Assembly (NCBI GenBank): GCA_000320545.1
Contig: ADNK01000266.1
Location: forward strand, 62,001-126,000
DNA length: 64,000 nucleotides
Origin: Bigelowiella natans CCMP2755
Taxonomy: Eukaryota > Cercozoa > Chlorarachniophyceae
Direction of reading: 5' to 3'
The notes below the pieces were generated by a model that saw only the letters and a list, made by a program, of their open reading frames with translations, did no database searches and had not been told where the DNA came from. Shown here one piece after another: positions 20,038 to 31,981 of this stretch (positions are counted from its first letter, which is position 1; each line of letters begins with the position of its first letter). The translations under genes and the position numbers were made by a program.

Positions 20038-21170
20038 CTACCAGTAGATACGGTGCGAGCTTTGCGAGTTGATGGGTTCATAAACCGATTTTCCATTACC
20101 AGAAATCTTGCCTAAAATTAGCAGCAATAATTATGTTTTTCAACATAATCATGTATGTTATCATCTCAATAATGAATCTAGTTTGATAGGCTTACTAAGA
20201 TTTCGCAGGCTCGATTTCGAAGATCTTGCGTCAGCGCTCCAATACTCTTTTCTTTCGACATCGGCTGCTTCTTTGATGATGGAAGTTGGTACGGAATACG
20301 TATTCTTGTTCTTGCAATAAAGGGAGACTTAAAGAGCGACGCTAGTCTTTTAATTGTTGTTGCGCTACTAGTCGAGAAGAATAATGTAAAAGCTCCTCCA
20401 GGCATTCCGGGTCCTTTGATCATGATGGAAAATAGAAAATAATGTTCAAACCCCAATTCTATGAGTCAATATGTAATGCGTCATGTCGGGAGACATTGTG
20501 TCGCCTTATGTGGGAGAAGGGTTAGGGGAGGGGAGGTTCCATTTAACCTTTGTATGCCTGTCGGGTATGATGACGCGATTTTGTCATCCTATGCGATCTG
20601 CGAGAAATGATAAAGCCGTTTGAGCCGCCACTAGTGGATCTCCTTTTCTGTGACGCCCGTCTTGATTGCAAACCACCAACGTAATCCTCTTCTTGTTCCA
20701 ACTTTTTTTTTGGTGGTAAGAGGGCCTTTTCGCGGAGTTCCTGTGCAATCTGTGCCGGATTCTTAGTGGGGGAAGTAGACCCTAATGTCGGCGAGCGCGC
20801 TCCAAAAGGTTCGCCTGGCATGAGATCCATCTAGAAGAAGAGGATATACAAGGGAAGAAATAGCTTCATCATCCTGTTCTTCATCCATTTGAATGATCCT
20901 TCTTGCATGCACGGCGGCTTATGGTTAGTATTGTTGAAGTCAGAATAGCATCGTCGTCGTATTTCTTCTATTTTAGCCTTATTTTCACAAACCTGCAGCC
21001 GAGAGGCCGCTGCCAAAAGCTTGGAACATGAAGTAGACACCATTTGCATTTGGTCAGGAAGTACACAAAGAAACACTATCCTGCTTTCTGCGATCAAACT
21101 AATTAATTATTGGGAGATAGTAAAAGCAATATGCAGTTAGAAACAGAATCGCAGCTGTGCAGAGCAAACA

Positions 21171-21214
<44 letters not shown>

Positions 21215-22480
21215 TGCAAAGAGAGAGAGAGAGGGGGAGAGAGGAATAGTCTATCGTCTTGTTCGTACCGAGGATTGTCGAAGAAGCAACGGACGCCCAG
21301 TTTCTTCAACTCGTATAGTTCTTCAGGGCGCCGAGTTGATACTAGGAGATTTTTGGGACTCACAACCTATGTGTACGTCGAGTAGTTCCAAATGAGAGTA
21401 ATAACACCAAAGGAAACAATAGGACGGCAGCGACAAAGCTGAAAGAACGTTTCAGCAATCATTCATTCAAGCATAACATCTACTCCAGATTTCATAATTA
21501 CATTAGCCCCTTCTCAATTAATACACTAAATACTACCTTATACTTTAGGAGGCTGTTGACCAACTTCTTCCCAACTCTTCCGCAACCAATAACACCAACC
21601 TATATATGACCACTTCGATGTCATCGCCAGATATACAGATGTCTTTCTGATAGGCACAGCAGCTGGTTTGCCATATTTTTTGTTTGTGATTTACCGTAGG
21701 TTGAATGCAGTCCATTCTCTTCTCAGCGAATTTGCGGTCCTCATTGTCAAATGTTTCGATTTTTTCCCGAAATGTTTTTTTCTCATCCAGGAAACAATTT
21801 ATAGAACTTTGCGCAAAGACCAAGCATTGGGCTATAATTTGACGACGTATCTGTGTCGCATAGTTTGCATAGCGTCGCATATCTTCTATTCCGTTCAGAT
21901 CACCTCCTACATTGTGTAAAAAAGACATCTTTTTGTACGCATTGCTAAGTGGTGATGAAAAAAGTTGCGAGGAGGAGTCGTGCGCAACCTTTTGCTGATG
22001 AAGCGAGTAATCTAGATGTTTGCTGGACGAGAGATTTCTGCATCCTCCTAACCTCGGGACTACCCTTTTTGTGGATAATACATAAGTTCATATCCATTTC
22101 TAGTTTTTCTTTGTAGTGGAGAGGATGCTAAAATATTGGCAATGGTAGGGGAGAGGGGGGGGGGGGGGGGGACAGGCTGATGCTGTTGTAAAGCATACCG
22201 GTACAATGGGCAGAGAAGCGAGTTGGAGTTGTGGTGTCTCTTCTGTGCGCCTTTCATCAGTGTTCCTATTACTACTTTTTGGGGTATTTTTATTCGTTTT
22301 CGTTTTGTTGACGTTGAGATCCATTTGTTTCAAATCAGCAACAATGTTCGGCGGACGCTTGGATTCTTTCTCCGGCCCCCCCTTCCGTTGCTCTTCCGAC
22401 TTCTCAATTTTATTTTCTTCATCGTTTACTGCGGTGACATCTAAAGCAGCCAAGGCAGAAATTTTAAGCTGCTCTGCCAT
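20038..22480 (-). CDS. NOXRED1 / ProC-like NAD(P)-dependent oxidoreductase, multi-exon
   Basis: Coding exons in order: 22480-22199 (N-terminal, Lys/Glu/Asn-rich), 21906-21695, 21599-21537, 21366-21269, 21083-20993, 20830-20548, 20310-20196 and 20111-20038. The core is a Rossmann fold: VGVIGCGRVGKK (GxGxxG) in exon 3, then LLVSTRRPEEL with the basic NADP-type strand end, GVRCFFDN, and IVFLCVLPDQ. This order matches NADP-dependent oxidoreductase domain-containing protein 1 and the pyrroline-5-carboxylate reductase family. The tail after the Rossmann half (about 150 residues, Ser/Arg/Lys-rich) does not resemble the usual ProC dimerisation domain. Phases agree for exons 2-6 and 7-8. The joins 1-2 and 6-7 do not match in phase, so a small exon may be missing there. 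The reaction is unknown; enzymatic activity is uncertain. Confidence 0.72.
22155..22171. repeat. Poly-G run
   Basis: 17 consecutive G in the first intron of the NOXRED1-like gene. Confidence 0.9.
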
Positions 22481-22763
22481 ATGGTCCTCGTGGTGTGGGC
22501 GTGCATCGCAATCGGCTCTAGAACCCCTATGATGATAAAGGGTAAGACTAAAGCGAAGCTTTTCGATTACTCTGCTTTTTACAAGTTAGTTGGTTAGTCA
22601 GTTAGTTATAGAGTCGCATCCTTGACTGTCTAACTACAAATCATCATATAACAGTAATGTGTAGTGGATGTTGTTCGAAACGGATGTCCTATTAGCCAAA
22701 ATTTTGGCGCTGCATACACGTCGGGCTCCATTCTGCGTTTCGATTTTCGTTACCTTGCAGAGG

Positions 22764-22831
<68 letters not shown>

Positions 22832-23131
22832 CCTACATCTACACACAAAGTTAGATAGAATAGCTCATGTGTTCAAAAGTTCTGATTCTTAATTTTCTAG
22901 TTGACATCTCACAACAACAAAAACAACAACAACATTAACGCTAGATCTACACCAACAATATCTATGGATTTTAGGATTTCCGTTATTAGGATTTCTTCGT
23001 GAAGTATTAATTACAGCTGTGCAGTCAAGGATGCGATTTACGAACTCCTATAAAATGCCCTCTATTTTGTTGCGAGGCAGTCGTTACCAATCCGTTTAGA
23101 GAAGTATCCCGAGGTATCTCTCTCCGGCTGC
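22481..23131. other. Divergent intergenic region with (GTT)n tract
   Basis: Between the NOXRED1-like gene (-) and a small membrane-protein gene (+). A long GTT/TTG tract lies at about 22763-22830 and a smaller CAA tract near 22913-22935. No other element recognised. Confidence 0.6.
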
Positions 23132-23500
23132 ATGACTACTCGCTTGCGTGTACCATCATCATCCCAAACAACCCAGCCCCCAAACATTCCAATCGATACG
23201 AAACATCAACCAAGCAAAAGGCCTAAGTCCCGAACCATGGCGGATAAATTAATGGGATTCGTTTACAATTCCATCTACGGATTAATATCAGAGAGCGGGT
23301 GGATGTTCGTAGGGGGCATGGTGGGTTTTTTCGCCCCCTTCTTGACCGTATGGTTTTTCGGACCATGGATCCGAACTCTTCTCGACAAGCCGAAGTTTAC
23401 CGGTCTCCGTGGTCCTAAAGTTATTATAACTACACTTCCATTGTTCACGGTAGTCTTTGAAATGTATTTTCAATTTTACGCCCTTCATGAAAGGATGTGA
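23132..23500 (+). CDS. Small membrane protein of unknown function
   Basis: 122 residues from ATG 23132, or 87 residues from the second ATG at 23237 (MADKLMGF). Two hydrophobic segments are visible (around FVGGMVGFFAPFLTVWFF and VIITTLPLFTVVFEMYF), separated by a basic loop (DKPKFTGLRGPK). The N-terminal 35 residues are Ser/Thr/Pro/Arg-rich and could be a targeting peptide if the upstream start is used. I do not recognise the family. The single open exon with a sensible membrane pattern and the following AT-rich UTR support a real gene. Confidence 0.6.
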   Translation: MTTRLRVPSSSQTTQPPNIPIDTKHQPSKRPKSRTMADKLMGFVYNSIYGLISESGWMFVGGMVGFFAPFLTVWFFGPWIRTLLDKPKFTGLRGPKVIITTLPLFTVVFEMYFQFYALHERM

Positions 23501-23524
23501 AAGTTTACAAGGCTTTGAATATAA

Positions 23525-23577
<53 letters not shown>

Positions 23578-24463
23578 TTTTGATATTACTCGGTCTTCGA
23601 TTAAAATATTATTTCTATGCCAATTTTGATCCCTATGATAATTGTTTTAGGTGCCAGTTTGCGCCGGAATCTCGCTGATGGCTGCCTTATCCACCCAAGG
23701 CTGGAAGAACAGGGTGACGACTCTTCTCCTAACAAACGGTTGTATGTTGTTAGGCATTACTGGGTGGACAACACGGCTTTATTACATTGTACAATGAACA
23801 AGTAGCCAGTGCATGTCTTGAGATGTGCAGCTGTGAATGCACTCTTCTCACATATGTCTACATTTGTGTTAAAAAATTACTAGTCAAAACGATGGCATGT
23901 GAACAGTGATTCTATTTACAGCTAAAGAATATCATATCATCTTATCGTGTCACTCGGTAATTTATTAAATCAGAGTTGGATGTAGTTTAGTAGATGATCC
24001 AAATTCATCCAATGATTCTAGAAAAGCAGCAGCATACTGTCACCAACGACAGCTAGGACATGGATGCTTTCAAATGTTTGATTCACATCATTGCTGAGAC
24101 GAATAGACGCAACATGAGCGTTGTGACCGCTGCCTTGCATAGCTACATTAGGATGAACATTGAAAATCTACTTCATCACATCCCTCTCATGCTGTAGTGT
24201 CCATTGTGAAATCTGTCGTCCACAAACGATCGCATCGCATCGTTGCTGCATGACATGTCATCATCGTAGCAATGACGCAGCGATCGAGCCATTGTTATTA
24301 TCATCATTATCATCAAGTTGTGTTGATTGATTGTTGCGACATTTTGTTGCATGATCTACTAGATCAAACTATGTGTATGCTCGCATGTTACTATGTTACA
24401 CTTGTTGCACTACCAGACGAAGTCGTCGCACATCGTAGACTACTATGTATGCACGATGCTAGG
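23501..24463. repeat. Intergenic: (TA)n tract and island with inverted copy of the dispersed repeat core
   Basis: (TA)n at about 23527-23575. The island 23810-24460 contains GCTACATTAGGATGA at 24142-24156, the reverse complement of the core seen at 30338. It is preceded by CTGCCTTGCATA, matching the inverted form of the sequence next to the 30.3 and 41.8 kb copies. No gene seen. Confidence 0.6.
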
Positions 24464-27400
24464 CTAGTGGGCTCGTTCGATGCCTTTTCTTTTCTTCGTA
24501 GCATTTGTCGCCATGGACAGTCTCCGAAAAACTGATGGCATGTTAGAGTTGCTAGTGGGAGACTTAACTTTCTTTTTTTTCTTAATTCTTGTCTTTGGCT
24601 TGCCTCTAAATTTCTCAGTTTTTTTACGAATCTCTCTTGAGAGTTTCATGCTTGAGGCCTGCAACCTGGCTCCACGCTCATAGATTGACTTTGTAGCAAG
24701 CGAAATGCCCTTTAGGGTAGTACCATTACCTCGGGTTGTGGGTAACTTTTCCTCCTTCAGAGTAGACTTTTGGTTATAATTGATTTCATCATCTGAAGGA
24801 AACGTATCGAAAGAGGTATCTGTATTTGGAATGACAAAAACTATTGTCACTGCAATGTTAAGCCTATCACAGGTACGAAGCGAAATTCTCATCTGCATTG
24901 GATCTTCTGAAACTTCTGTGCCATTTATTGACTTGATAGCCATAGCCCTCTTGATTCCATGCAGATCAGCGCCTCCCCCGGGACGGACACTCAAAACCGA
25001 ATTTCTTTTAGGATGCATTTGAAATGCTGCTTCGCTTAGAGAATTGAACTTAGCCGTGATGATGAGAGGCTCGTCACTCACATCAGGTTCACGCTCTAGT
25101 TGCGAGAAAGTGGTAGAATCACTATCTTCTCCACTTTTAACCTTAACATCTTCACGTTCTAATTGAGAAAATGTCGATGGCTCACGACTTGCACTCTGTA
25201 GTAGCCTATCGGACAATCTTTTGTCCAGTTCTAGGCTGCAGCAGCCTGAATCGTGGTTGAAGATCCTCTCCCCTTCATAAAATATAGGCGTATGTGCACT
25301 TTTTTCACTGTGATTGCTGCTGTCGAGAAGAGCTAGAGGCTTATCAGAATTGACTGTTCCAGGCATATCGGTGATAAATTCTATCTTTTCGTCCTTGTCC
25401 TTGTTGATAAGGGAAATTTGAGCATTTTCTGAATCCAAGCGACAAGAGATTGTGTCCGCCCCCAGACCACTTTTAGAGGCTGTGGAGCTCAAGGAAACGT
25501 TTGAAAGTTCTATCTGAAACTCGCTTTTGAGTGCAACTATTCTTCGAAGAACACGGCGAAAACGGCCATAGCTGTGGACTTGCCTGCCCTCAATCGATTT
25601 TATATACCATCCAACCTTTAGCCCTATGCCAGACTGGATGACCTCAGTAACACGCAAGCTGCGATCAATTTTGCAAGTTTCTACGTCACTAGGCAATGTG
25701 AGAACGCACACGGACTCCACAGACGTCATCATCTTTTTAGCATCGCTATTGTCATCATTTTCTCTAGATATGTACGTAGAATAACCTAGGGCACATGGAC
25801 CTATAATGATAAATTCGATGAAGGCTGTTGTGAGAATCCTCATCGCAAAATCTTGCCCGAACGTCACAAGTGTATATCTGACCGTCGCAAAAGCAGTTTT
25901 TTTCTGCATCCTCCAGGATAGTACGGAGATAAAAAAAATCGCGCCAATCGCGAACACAAACACAACTGTAAAGGCGAATGCATCCCACATAGACCACGTT
26001 TGATTTTCGATGAATTTGAATCTAGTTGAAAAGTTTAGAATCATGCTAGGCTTGTTGATATCTCTTTTGTGGGTCTCAACGAGAATGCTGTATGTTCGTT
26101 TACTTGCCCATTTCCCCTCATTTTTTGTGTTTTTCGAATCTATTGAATGACCCAAGAGATTCATACAGCTCTCGTAATTTTGTGGTGAAGAGCTACGAAC
26201 AGCTGAATTTTTCTGCATATCGTTTCTGCTCATTGCTACCTGAGAGCCGACTGTCGTAGCGGCTGTATTAACGATGAGACCTTTGGCGTCTACAGCATTT
26301 TTTTTTTCATCCTCCTCCTCATTCTCATCCAAATCTCTATTATTGTCTTCATCCTGATCGGTTTTACCGTTGTCGTCATTCTCGCCGTTGGTGTCCTCAT
26401 CCTCTACATTTAGCCCGTCATAATATTCGTTTGCCAACAGGGAAAAGATGAGGAGTAGACAGGGAATTTGATTAAGACATGACGACCTAGGCTTTAAATT
26501 TATCTTAAACCATCCGGAGTGGGTCGATAGAACAGCGAGGATTATCACGTAGGGAAGAGGGTAGCTAAAGACTACAGCCAAAAGTGCAACAGCTGCCTTT
26601 CCGACCAGAAGGCCAAACTCTGCTCGTGTCCATCAGAAGCGCCACAACTACCATGGAATTCAGTGTCAACGCAAGGAGGATCGTCAATCGTTTCCGAGCA
26701 TTCATATAGTCTCCTGGGTGGTGACTAACTACTGACAGCCACGTATGCCTTTGCATCAACCCCCATCTGAATGATGTGCCAAAATTCTTCTACGAGCGCT
26801 GGCCCTCTGCGTGAAGCTTCCGAACCTGATTTCCGCGACGCCAAAAGTCTCTTTCACCTTGGTGGGTGAGAGCAGTGACCTGCGCGTCCTTATTATCAGT
26901 AGCCCATAAAGAAATATAGAGAACCATGTATATGGCAAAAATTGAATATAAAAGAGCTGCCACAACGTTTTTCCTTGGGTCTATAGAGCAAATATCCGCG
27001 ATATCGGATGCCGAGATCGTATTGACCTCTACATTGAGTCTCATCTGGCTGGAAAAAGATGTGAGGTGAGTAGTTTCGCAAATGACCGAGCTTCTATTTT
27101 CGGCAAGTCTCACGAACCGAACTCCATCTGTCGACCATTCATTACCAGTCCAAAAAACAGCCGAGAAATTCCAACCCTCCCGAAGCAGCATTTCGGTGTG
27201 ACTTTGATTCTGGCTCACAGGTAGCGTATACCGAATAGGGTCTTCCAACCCTCGAACAGGTATCTTGTTATTTGTATTCGGATCCCTGATCTCAACGACA
27301 GCCACCCCGGCGGAAGATGCGTTCAGGGGAGTCGGGTAGATCGCTCCGTTCATGAGTGACACGAAACTCAGCGCAGCTTGCGCAAAGCCTGACACGTTTG

Positions 27401-28760
27401 GGATTTCGGGAAACGAAACAGTAGCTCCTGTGAAGCTGTGCGTTAATGCGGTGTTCCCCACCCTCTCGCCTTTCAGTACTCTGCCGCTCACTTGAAGGAT
27501 TGAGTCATTTTTCACTCCAGGAAAGGAAAGCTTTCTCTCGTCTTCTCCAATCACAGCATCTTTTAGCATCATGCGAGATAAGCTATGGATCACTGCATCC
27601 GCCTTCATTGCAAGATTGGGGTTGAATCCTTGTGAGAAATCTGCGCCAGTGGATACCTCTTTGGAATGTAATGAAATCAAGTTTCTCAGCCCAGACCCTG
27701 AAGCAATCAGAGTGTTCCGAGGGTTTTCCCCATAAGAATCGCGGTCGGCGGCTATCTTCGTGACGTCCGTGAGAATATCAAGGGCTTGGTTCGAGAGATG
27801 GTCTTTTAATTCAGGCGATAGTATAGCTGTTACTGCCTGAACCAACGTCGCTGAATTTTCCACGTTAATAGACTTCGCACGAGTTTCGAATTGGGAGGTC
27901 GAGTCAAGGGTAACCGAGGCGATCATTTGTAGGAGGTTTTGCTGCTGGTCGGAACTGATCCTACCATCGGCAGATAGCGCAACACGTGAGTCGTGAAGCT
28001 TTGTAGATCTCCGTCTGCAACTGTGTCCCGAAATTTTGATAGCTCAATCTCCACATTGAGATTATCTGGTCTAGATACATTGACGAAGAACTGGCTGTAA
28101 GTTTCCGCTCCCAGGTCGTCCATGATAATTGCTCGCATCTCCAACCTGGCCGAGGCATCGTTTCCGCTCCCAGCAGGTGCTGGAAGGACGGTGTCATAGG
28201 TTGGCAAGAACCTATTCGCACACACATCGCTATATATTCTATCCGATGGGAGGCTCCCATAATACCGAACAGTTTGAAATTTGTATTGTAGCGGATGGTC
28301 ATCATCAGTCCACCCAGAACAAGCTAGCCGGAAGTTTGTTTCTAATCCCGTTCCGACTGCAGGGGAGGAGCCGCAAGTCCCGAGACGTGGGGCTTCGTTG
28401 GTCTGGATCTTCACGAGAAAGGGTATTGTAGATGCACTTGACGTAGTAACGAGAGCAGAGAATACATATTCCGTCGCGGGTTTTAGGGAATTTGGCGCAA
28501 GGACAAGATTGACTTCGTGAACCCCTGACAACAGCGACGAGCGGTCGCTGAGATTAAAATTTCTAGATTGGCAAATCCAGGTGGTATTGGCATCTCTCCA
28601 TGGCATCGCAGGTCATTTGTTTCATTTTCACAAACCGATAGTTGTTTCCTAGTATGAAATCTATGTCTTACCTTGTATCGAGGTTTCGCCGGAACCCCGC
28701 GTGGGATCCCCTTTGATCGTGATGGTCGAAACGTTCGGAGAAAGTTCTTCACGAAATGTG
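24464..28760 (-). CDS. Polycystin-1-like membrane protein: REJ region, GPS motif, transmembrane segments, two PDZ-like domains; reading frame broken
   Basis: Exon 28760-28672 (TFREELSPNVST) splices in phase to 28593 (DANTTWICQSRNF), and coding sequence continues to the stop at 24464. Order: REJ-like extracellular region (LAPNSLKPATEYVF; about 28590-27700), GPS autoproteolysis-type motif ending CETTHLTSF (near 27080), first transmembrane helix (VVAALLYSIFAIYMVLYI), HTWLSVVSHHPGDY plus further membrane helices as in polycystins, then a cytosolic tail. The tail has two PDZ-like stretches (VIQSGIGLKVGWYIKSIEG and LSVRPGGGADLHGIKRAM) and a Lys-rich end. The frame is interrupted at about 27960 (1-nt shift), by an in-frame TAG at 26790-26792 and by another shift at about 26630. 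The TAG lies within a possible 27-nt intron (GTAGAAG to ATTCAG). The 5' end is unresolved and the extracellular part is short for the family. It is either a pseudogene, a gene with very short introns, or an assembly with indels. Confidence 0.72.
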
Positions 28761-29072
28761 CTGAGTCAGCGAAGCATGAAAATCGGTAATTCCAGACATC
28801 TTGAATGAAACGTTGTGGTTTTGCATGAAATGATCACCAATTTGGCATTTTTGGTGAAAAACGTAGAATCACAAACTTTTAAGACATTGAGCTTTACAAA
28901 AGTAATAAATGAGTTGTTAGATTTGGTGAAATTTGATGAATAATCTTTGTCGCCACTTAAAATCCTCCAACCGCTGCGACCTACGCTTGGTGGAAACGCA
29001 GCTCGTTGATAATTTCATAAGAATGTTCAGAAAGGCCAGTCAGAATCCAAAGAGTTAACCTTGTCCGTAGTG
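28761..29072. promoter_or_regulatory. Divergent intergenic region
   Basis: Between the polycystin-like gene (-) and the bZIP gene (+). An ATG at 28799-28797 opens only 16 codons and joins poorly to the next exon. No clear promoter element. Confidence 0.3.
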
Positions 29073-30145
29073 ATGGATAAAGATCGCCTCTTCCAGCACT
29101 TCCTGAGCCTGGACAAACCTGCGCTGGACACGCTGATGAAGAAGTGCCGAAACGACGATGGGGACGACGACAGTAGTGATCGAATAAAGAGAAGTCATCA
29201 ACCGAGGAAAAAGAACCGGAAATGTGGCGTTGAGTGCGACGGCGACAGCGACGATGGAGAAAAGAAGAAAGCAAAAGGACGGAAAAGGAAAACCGTAGAA
29301 TTCGAGAACGGTTCATGTACCCAAGAAGAAAAAGCTGCTGCTTTGACAGATCCTAAAATCCGTCGTCGACTGCAGAATAGACGAGCTGCAAAAACTTCAC
29401 GAGCAAGGAAGAAGGCATACATCAACCTTCTGGAGGAAAAAACAAAGCTTTTGGAGGATAAGGTTTTTGAATTGGTAGAGAGAAATAAAAAATTGGAGGA
29501 TCGATTGAAAGCTCTAGAAACAGGTCGAGGCGAGCGCCTGAAGAAGAAACAACGAACCCTTCCCACTCAAAGAGACGGCTCGATAAAAAATGGCTGCACT
29601 TTGGGAAACCTGGAAACATTTCCTTCGATTTCTTCCGTTCCTTTGCAATTGATTGACGACGACACATCTACCATTTCCATGAATGAAGATATAGATGAAA
29701 GGAAAAGGGGGAAATCTTCCGAAAGGGGCCCTTTTCAACTCTTTGGCCAAAATTTGAGAAGCAAGCAAGATGCAGTATCTATCGGGGATACTCCAACTTG
29801 CTTCAGACTAGATACACTGGATCAGTATGCCTTAGAATCTTCCAATTTGGATCGGGAGAAGGAAGCGCGAAACGAGTTCGGTTTGAACGTACAGGGATTC
29901 ACCTCGTCAGCAGAACGTAGGATGGAAAAACCACAGCAGATGGCATCCCTTCCGTTGAAATCAACTCACCAGCTTTTCCATCACTCAGAGATCTCGAAAT
30001 TGAATTCGAACATCAAAAATCATTCACTGGATCAAGTGACATTTGTCCTCCTATATTTGGTCGGCATCGTTCTTTCCCAAGCGAACTTCTGTTCGATGAA
30101 CCGATGCTCGTGGGGGATGATGCCAAAACAAACGACATTATTTAA
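29073..30145 (+). CDS. bZIP transcription factor
   Basis: Starts at ATG 29073. Residues about 90-155 form a bZIP domain: basic region RRLQNRRAAKTSRARKK with the N-x7-R signature, followed by a leucine zipper with heptads (LLEEKTKLLEDKVFELVERN). The N-terminus is acidic and Lys-rich (DDGDDDSSD, KKKAKGRKRK). From about 29940 the natural frame switches by one base. The downstream frame reads IPSVEINSPAFPSLRDLEIE and ends at TAA 30143-30145. The original frame continues to 30263 with less plausible sequence. The switch falls at the run of five A in GGATGGAAAAACC (about 29930), so a 1-nt indel there is likely. It binds DNA as a dimer to control transcription; targets unknown. Confidence 0.85.
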
Positions 30146-30690
30146 TCTCAACCAAGACAGGAACAAAGGGACGGCAAGAATGTTTTCGAATATACCAAGG
30201 ACTATGTTTTCATTGCCTCAGCCCTGTAGCATGTCATTTAATGTATGTGACACATGTACATAGAGTCGGCACATAGCAGAGTCATATGTGTGCATCGGGT
30301 GTGATGATTAAATTAAATCTTATCAATGCTCATTATATCATCCTAATGTAGCCATGCAAAGCAGCGGCCATGCTCAAATTGTGCACATTGTTCGTTTCTG
30401 TTGTGATGTCTTTCATGCTTGAAGAAGTAGAGCGGCGTGCGCGTTTGTTTGATGCACTAGCAAGTGTAGCTAAGCAGCTAAGCACACATGTTGTTAATTG
30501 CATCCTTAAGCATGCGGGCATCGCAATTAGGCAATGTAATGCAATGCATTTGCATCACCGCACACCTGGATAATGACACGATAGATGTGTGTTCCATGCA
30601 TTCACATGCATGACTAGAGACTGCTTGCTTCTGCACTCTCTAGCTCTACACATGTCGGATGCCATCCAGTCGATCATGGTGATGATGTGA
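30146..30690. repeat. Island with forward copy of the dispersed repeat core
   Basis: TCATCCTAATGTAGC at 30338-30352, followed by CATGCAAAGCAGCGGC and, about 50 nt later, TCTTTCATGCTTGA. The copy at 41.8 kb has the same order and spacing with changes, which shows true homology rather than chance. Confidence 0.65.
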
Positions 30691-30950
30691 AACGCAATAT
30701 AATGCAGCAGTAGCCAAGATCAACAACGCGCCTCAATGGCAATGGCGAATCCCGCTATGGGCCTTTCATTGTTTTTGGGCCTCCTGACACAGGCAAAACG
30801 GTCATCACCGAGGCCATGCTCGCTGCTGTTCTGCGAGATGGGTGGGGGGAGAAGGAGGACGCATGCACATTGACTTGCACCCCATCGGACTACTCCGCTG
30901 ATGTACTAGTGGCGAGGATGGCAAAGGAAATGGGAGCAAAGTATTATTGT
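30691..30950 (+). pseudogene. Fragment of a MOV10/SDE3/UPF1-like RNA helicase
   Basis: About 85 codons read QYNAAVAKINN, then after a 1-nt frame change YGPFIVFGPPDTGKTVITEA and CTPSDYSADVLVARMAKE. This is the Q-motif and Walker A block plus motif Ia of superfamily 1 helicases of the MOV10/SDE3/UPF1 group. Walker A is normally GPPGTGKT; the G to D change plus the frame break and isolation from other helicase motifs point to a dead fragment. It sits inside an island next to a repeat copy, so it may have been carried in by the repeat. Confidence 0.7.
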
Positions 30951-31261
30951 TATGACCACTACCACAACTACCTCTACAACTACTACTAATAGTAGTAGTG
31001 CTGCTGCTGCTGCTACTGCTATACTGCTACGATACTATAATAATTGATGTCGATTACCTTCTAACACCATCGTCATCTCCTTCGTATCATGTCTTGAACT
31101 CATTTACAGCTGCTAATTCAATACTCATGAAACTTAGTACGATTTACGATGATGATGAGGATGATGATGGTGTTGATGATTCTACGTACTACCTCTTATT
31201 ACGTGGTTGGGTTTTCTTTTCATCTACTCATTGCAGGCTTTCTAAAGTGCTGCTGTCTCTT

Positions 31262-31315
<54 letters not shown>

Positions 31316-31981
31316 TTCCTTTCTCTATCTCCCCCCCCCTCACCCTCCTTCTCAATCTATTCATCAATCTAATACTCTCATGCCTAGCTAGCTGTAGTGT
31401 AGATCTACCATGCAGCGGCACAAGTGATGCACAATGAACACTAGAACACTGGCTGCAGCACGTATACACGACGCAGCTGTTTGTTGTTTGTCACGTTGTG
31501 CGTGCTTGAGTGATGTCAATGCTGAAATGCGTACCAACAATGTCAGAGTGGGCAACTTGCAATCACAGGTCCGCCCTGCCCGCGATTTGTTGCATGTTTG
31601 GTCAGATTCAGCACACTTGTGTGGACGCTGCAGCGTGGCGCTCGCATGCAAAACAAAGTCATTGGAACTGCGTGCGCGTGTGCATGCGTGCATGCACTTG
31701 GCGTGCACGTTGTCGGTTGTCAACATTGTCGGCTGTCGACAATGCGTTCAACAGATTGAGTGACGACGATGCACATGTCGCTTTAGATGAATCGCCATTT
31801 CATTGTGTAGTTTCTTCCTCGTGTGCCCTAGCCGTTGTCTTCAAATCCTCTGATTTCTCCATTTGCATGCACCAAGTAGCTCATTCCCACAACGGGGTCG
31901 TTGTTTTGCATTGTTACACTTTCTGATATTTTTAGTTTTATTTTGAGCTAATGATTGCACCATGTTTTTCATTTGTTTGCA
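30951..31981. other. Microsatellites and CATG-rich island
   Basis: TAC/TGC tracts near 30955-31022, a GAT tract near 31148-31182, (CT)n at 31265-31302 followed by ATCT units, then a CATG/GCGCG-rich island from 31380 to about 31930. No coding exon seen. Confidence 0.55.
31265..31314. repeat. (CT)n / (ATCT)n microsatellite
   Basis: Perfect CT tract running into ATCT units. Confidence 0.95.

Noticed and set aside
22634-22846. ORF with a long Asn run
   Set aside because: Translation of the (GTT/AAC)n microsatellite only.
29198-29566. 122-codon minus-strand ORF
   Set aside because: Antisense of the Lys/Glu-rich bZIP region, giving an artificial Phe/Ser/Leu-rich protein.
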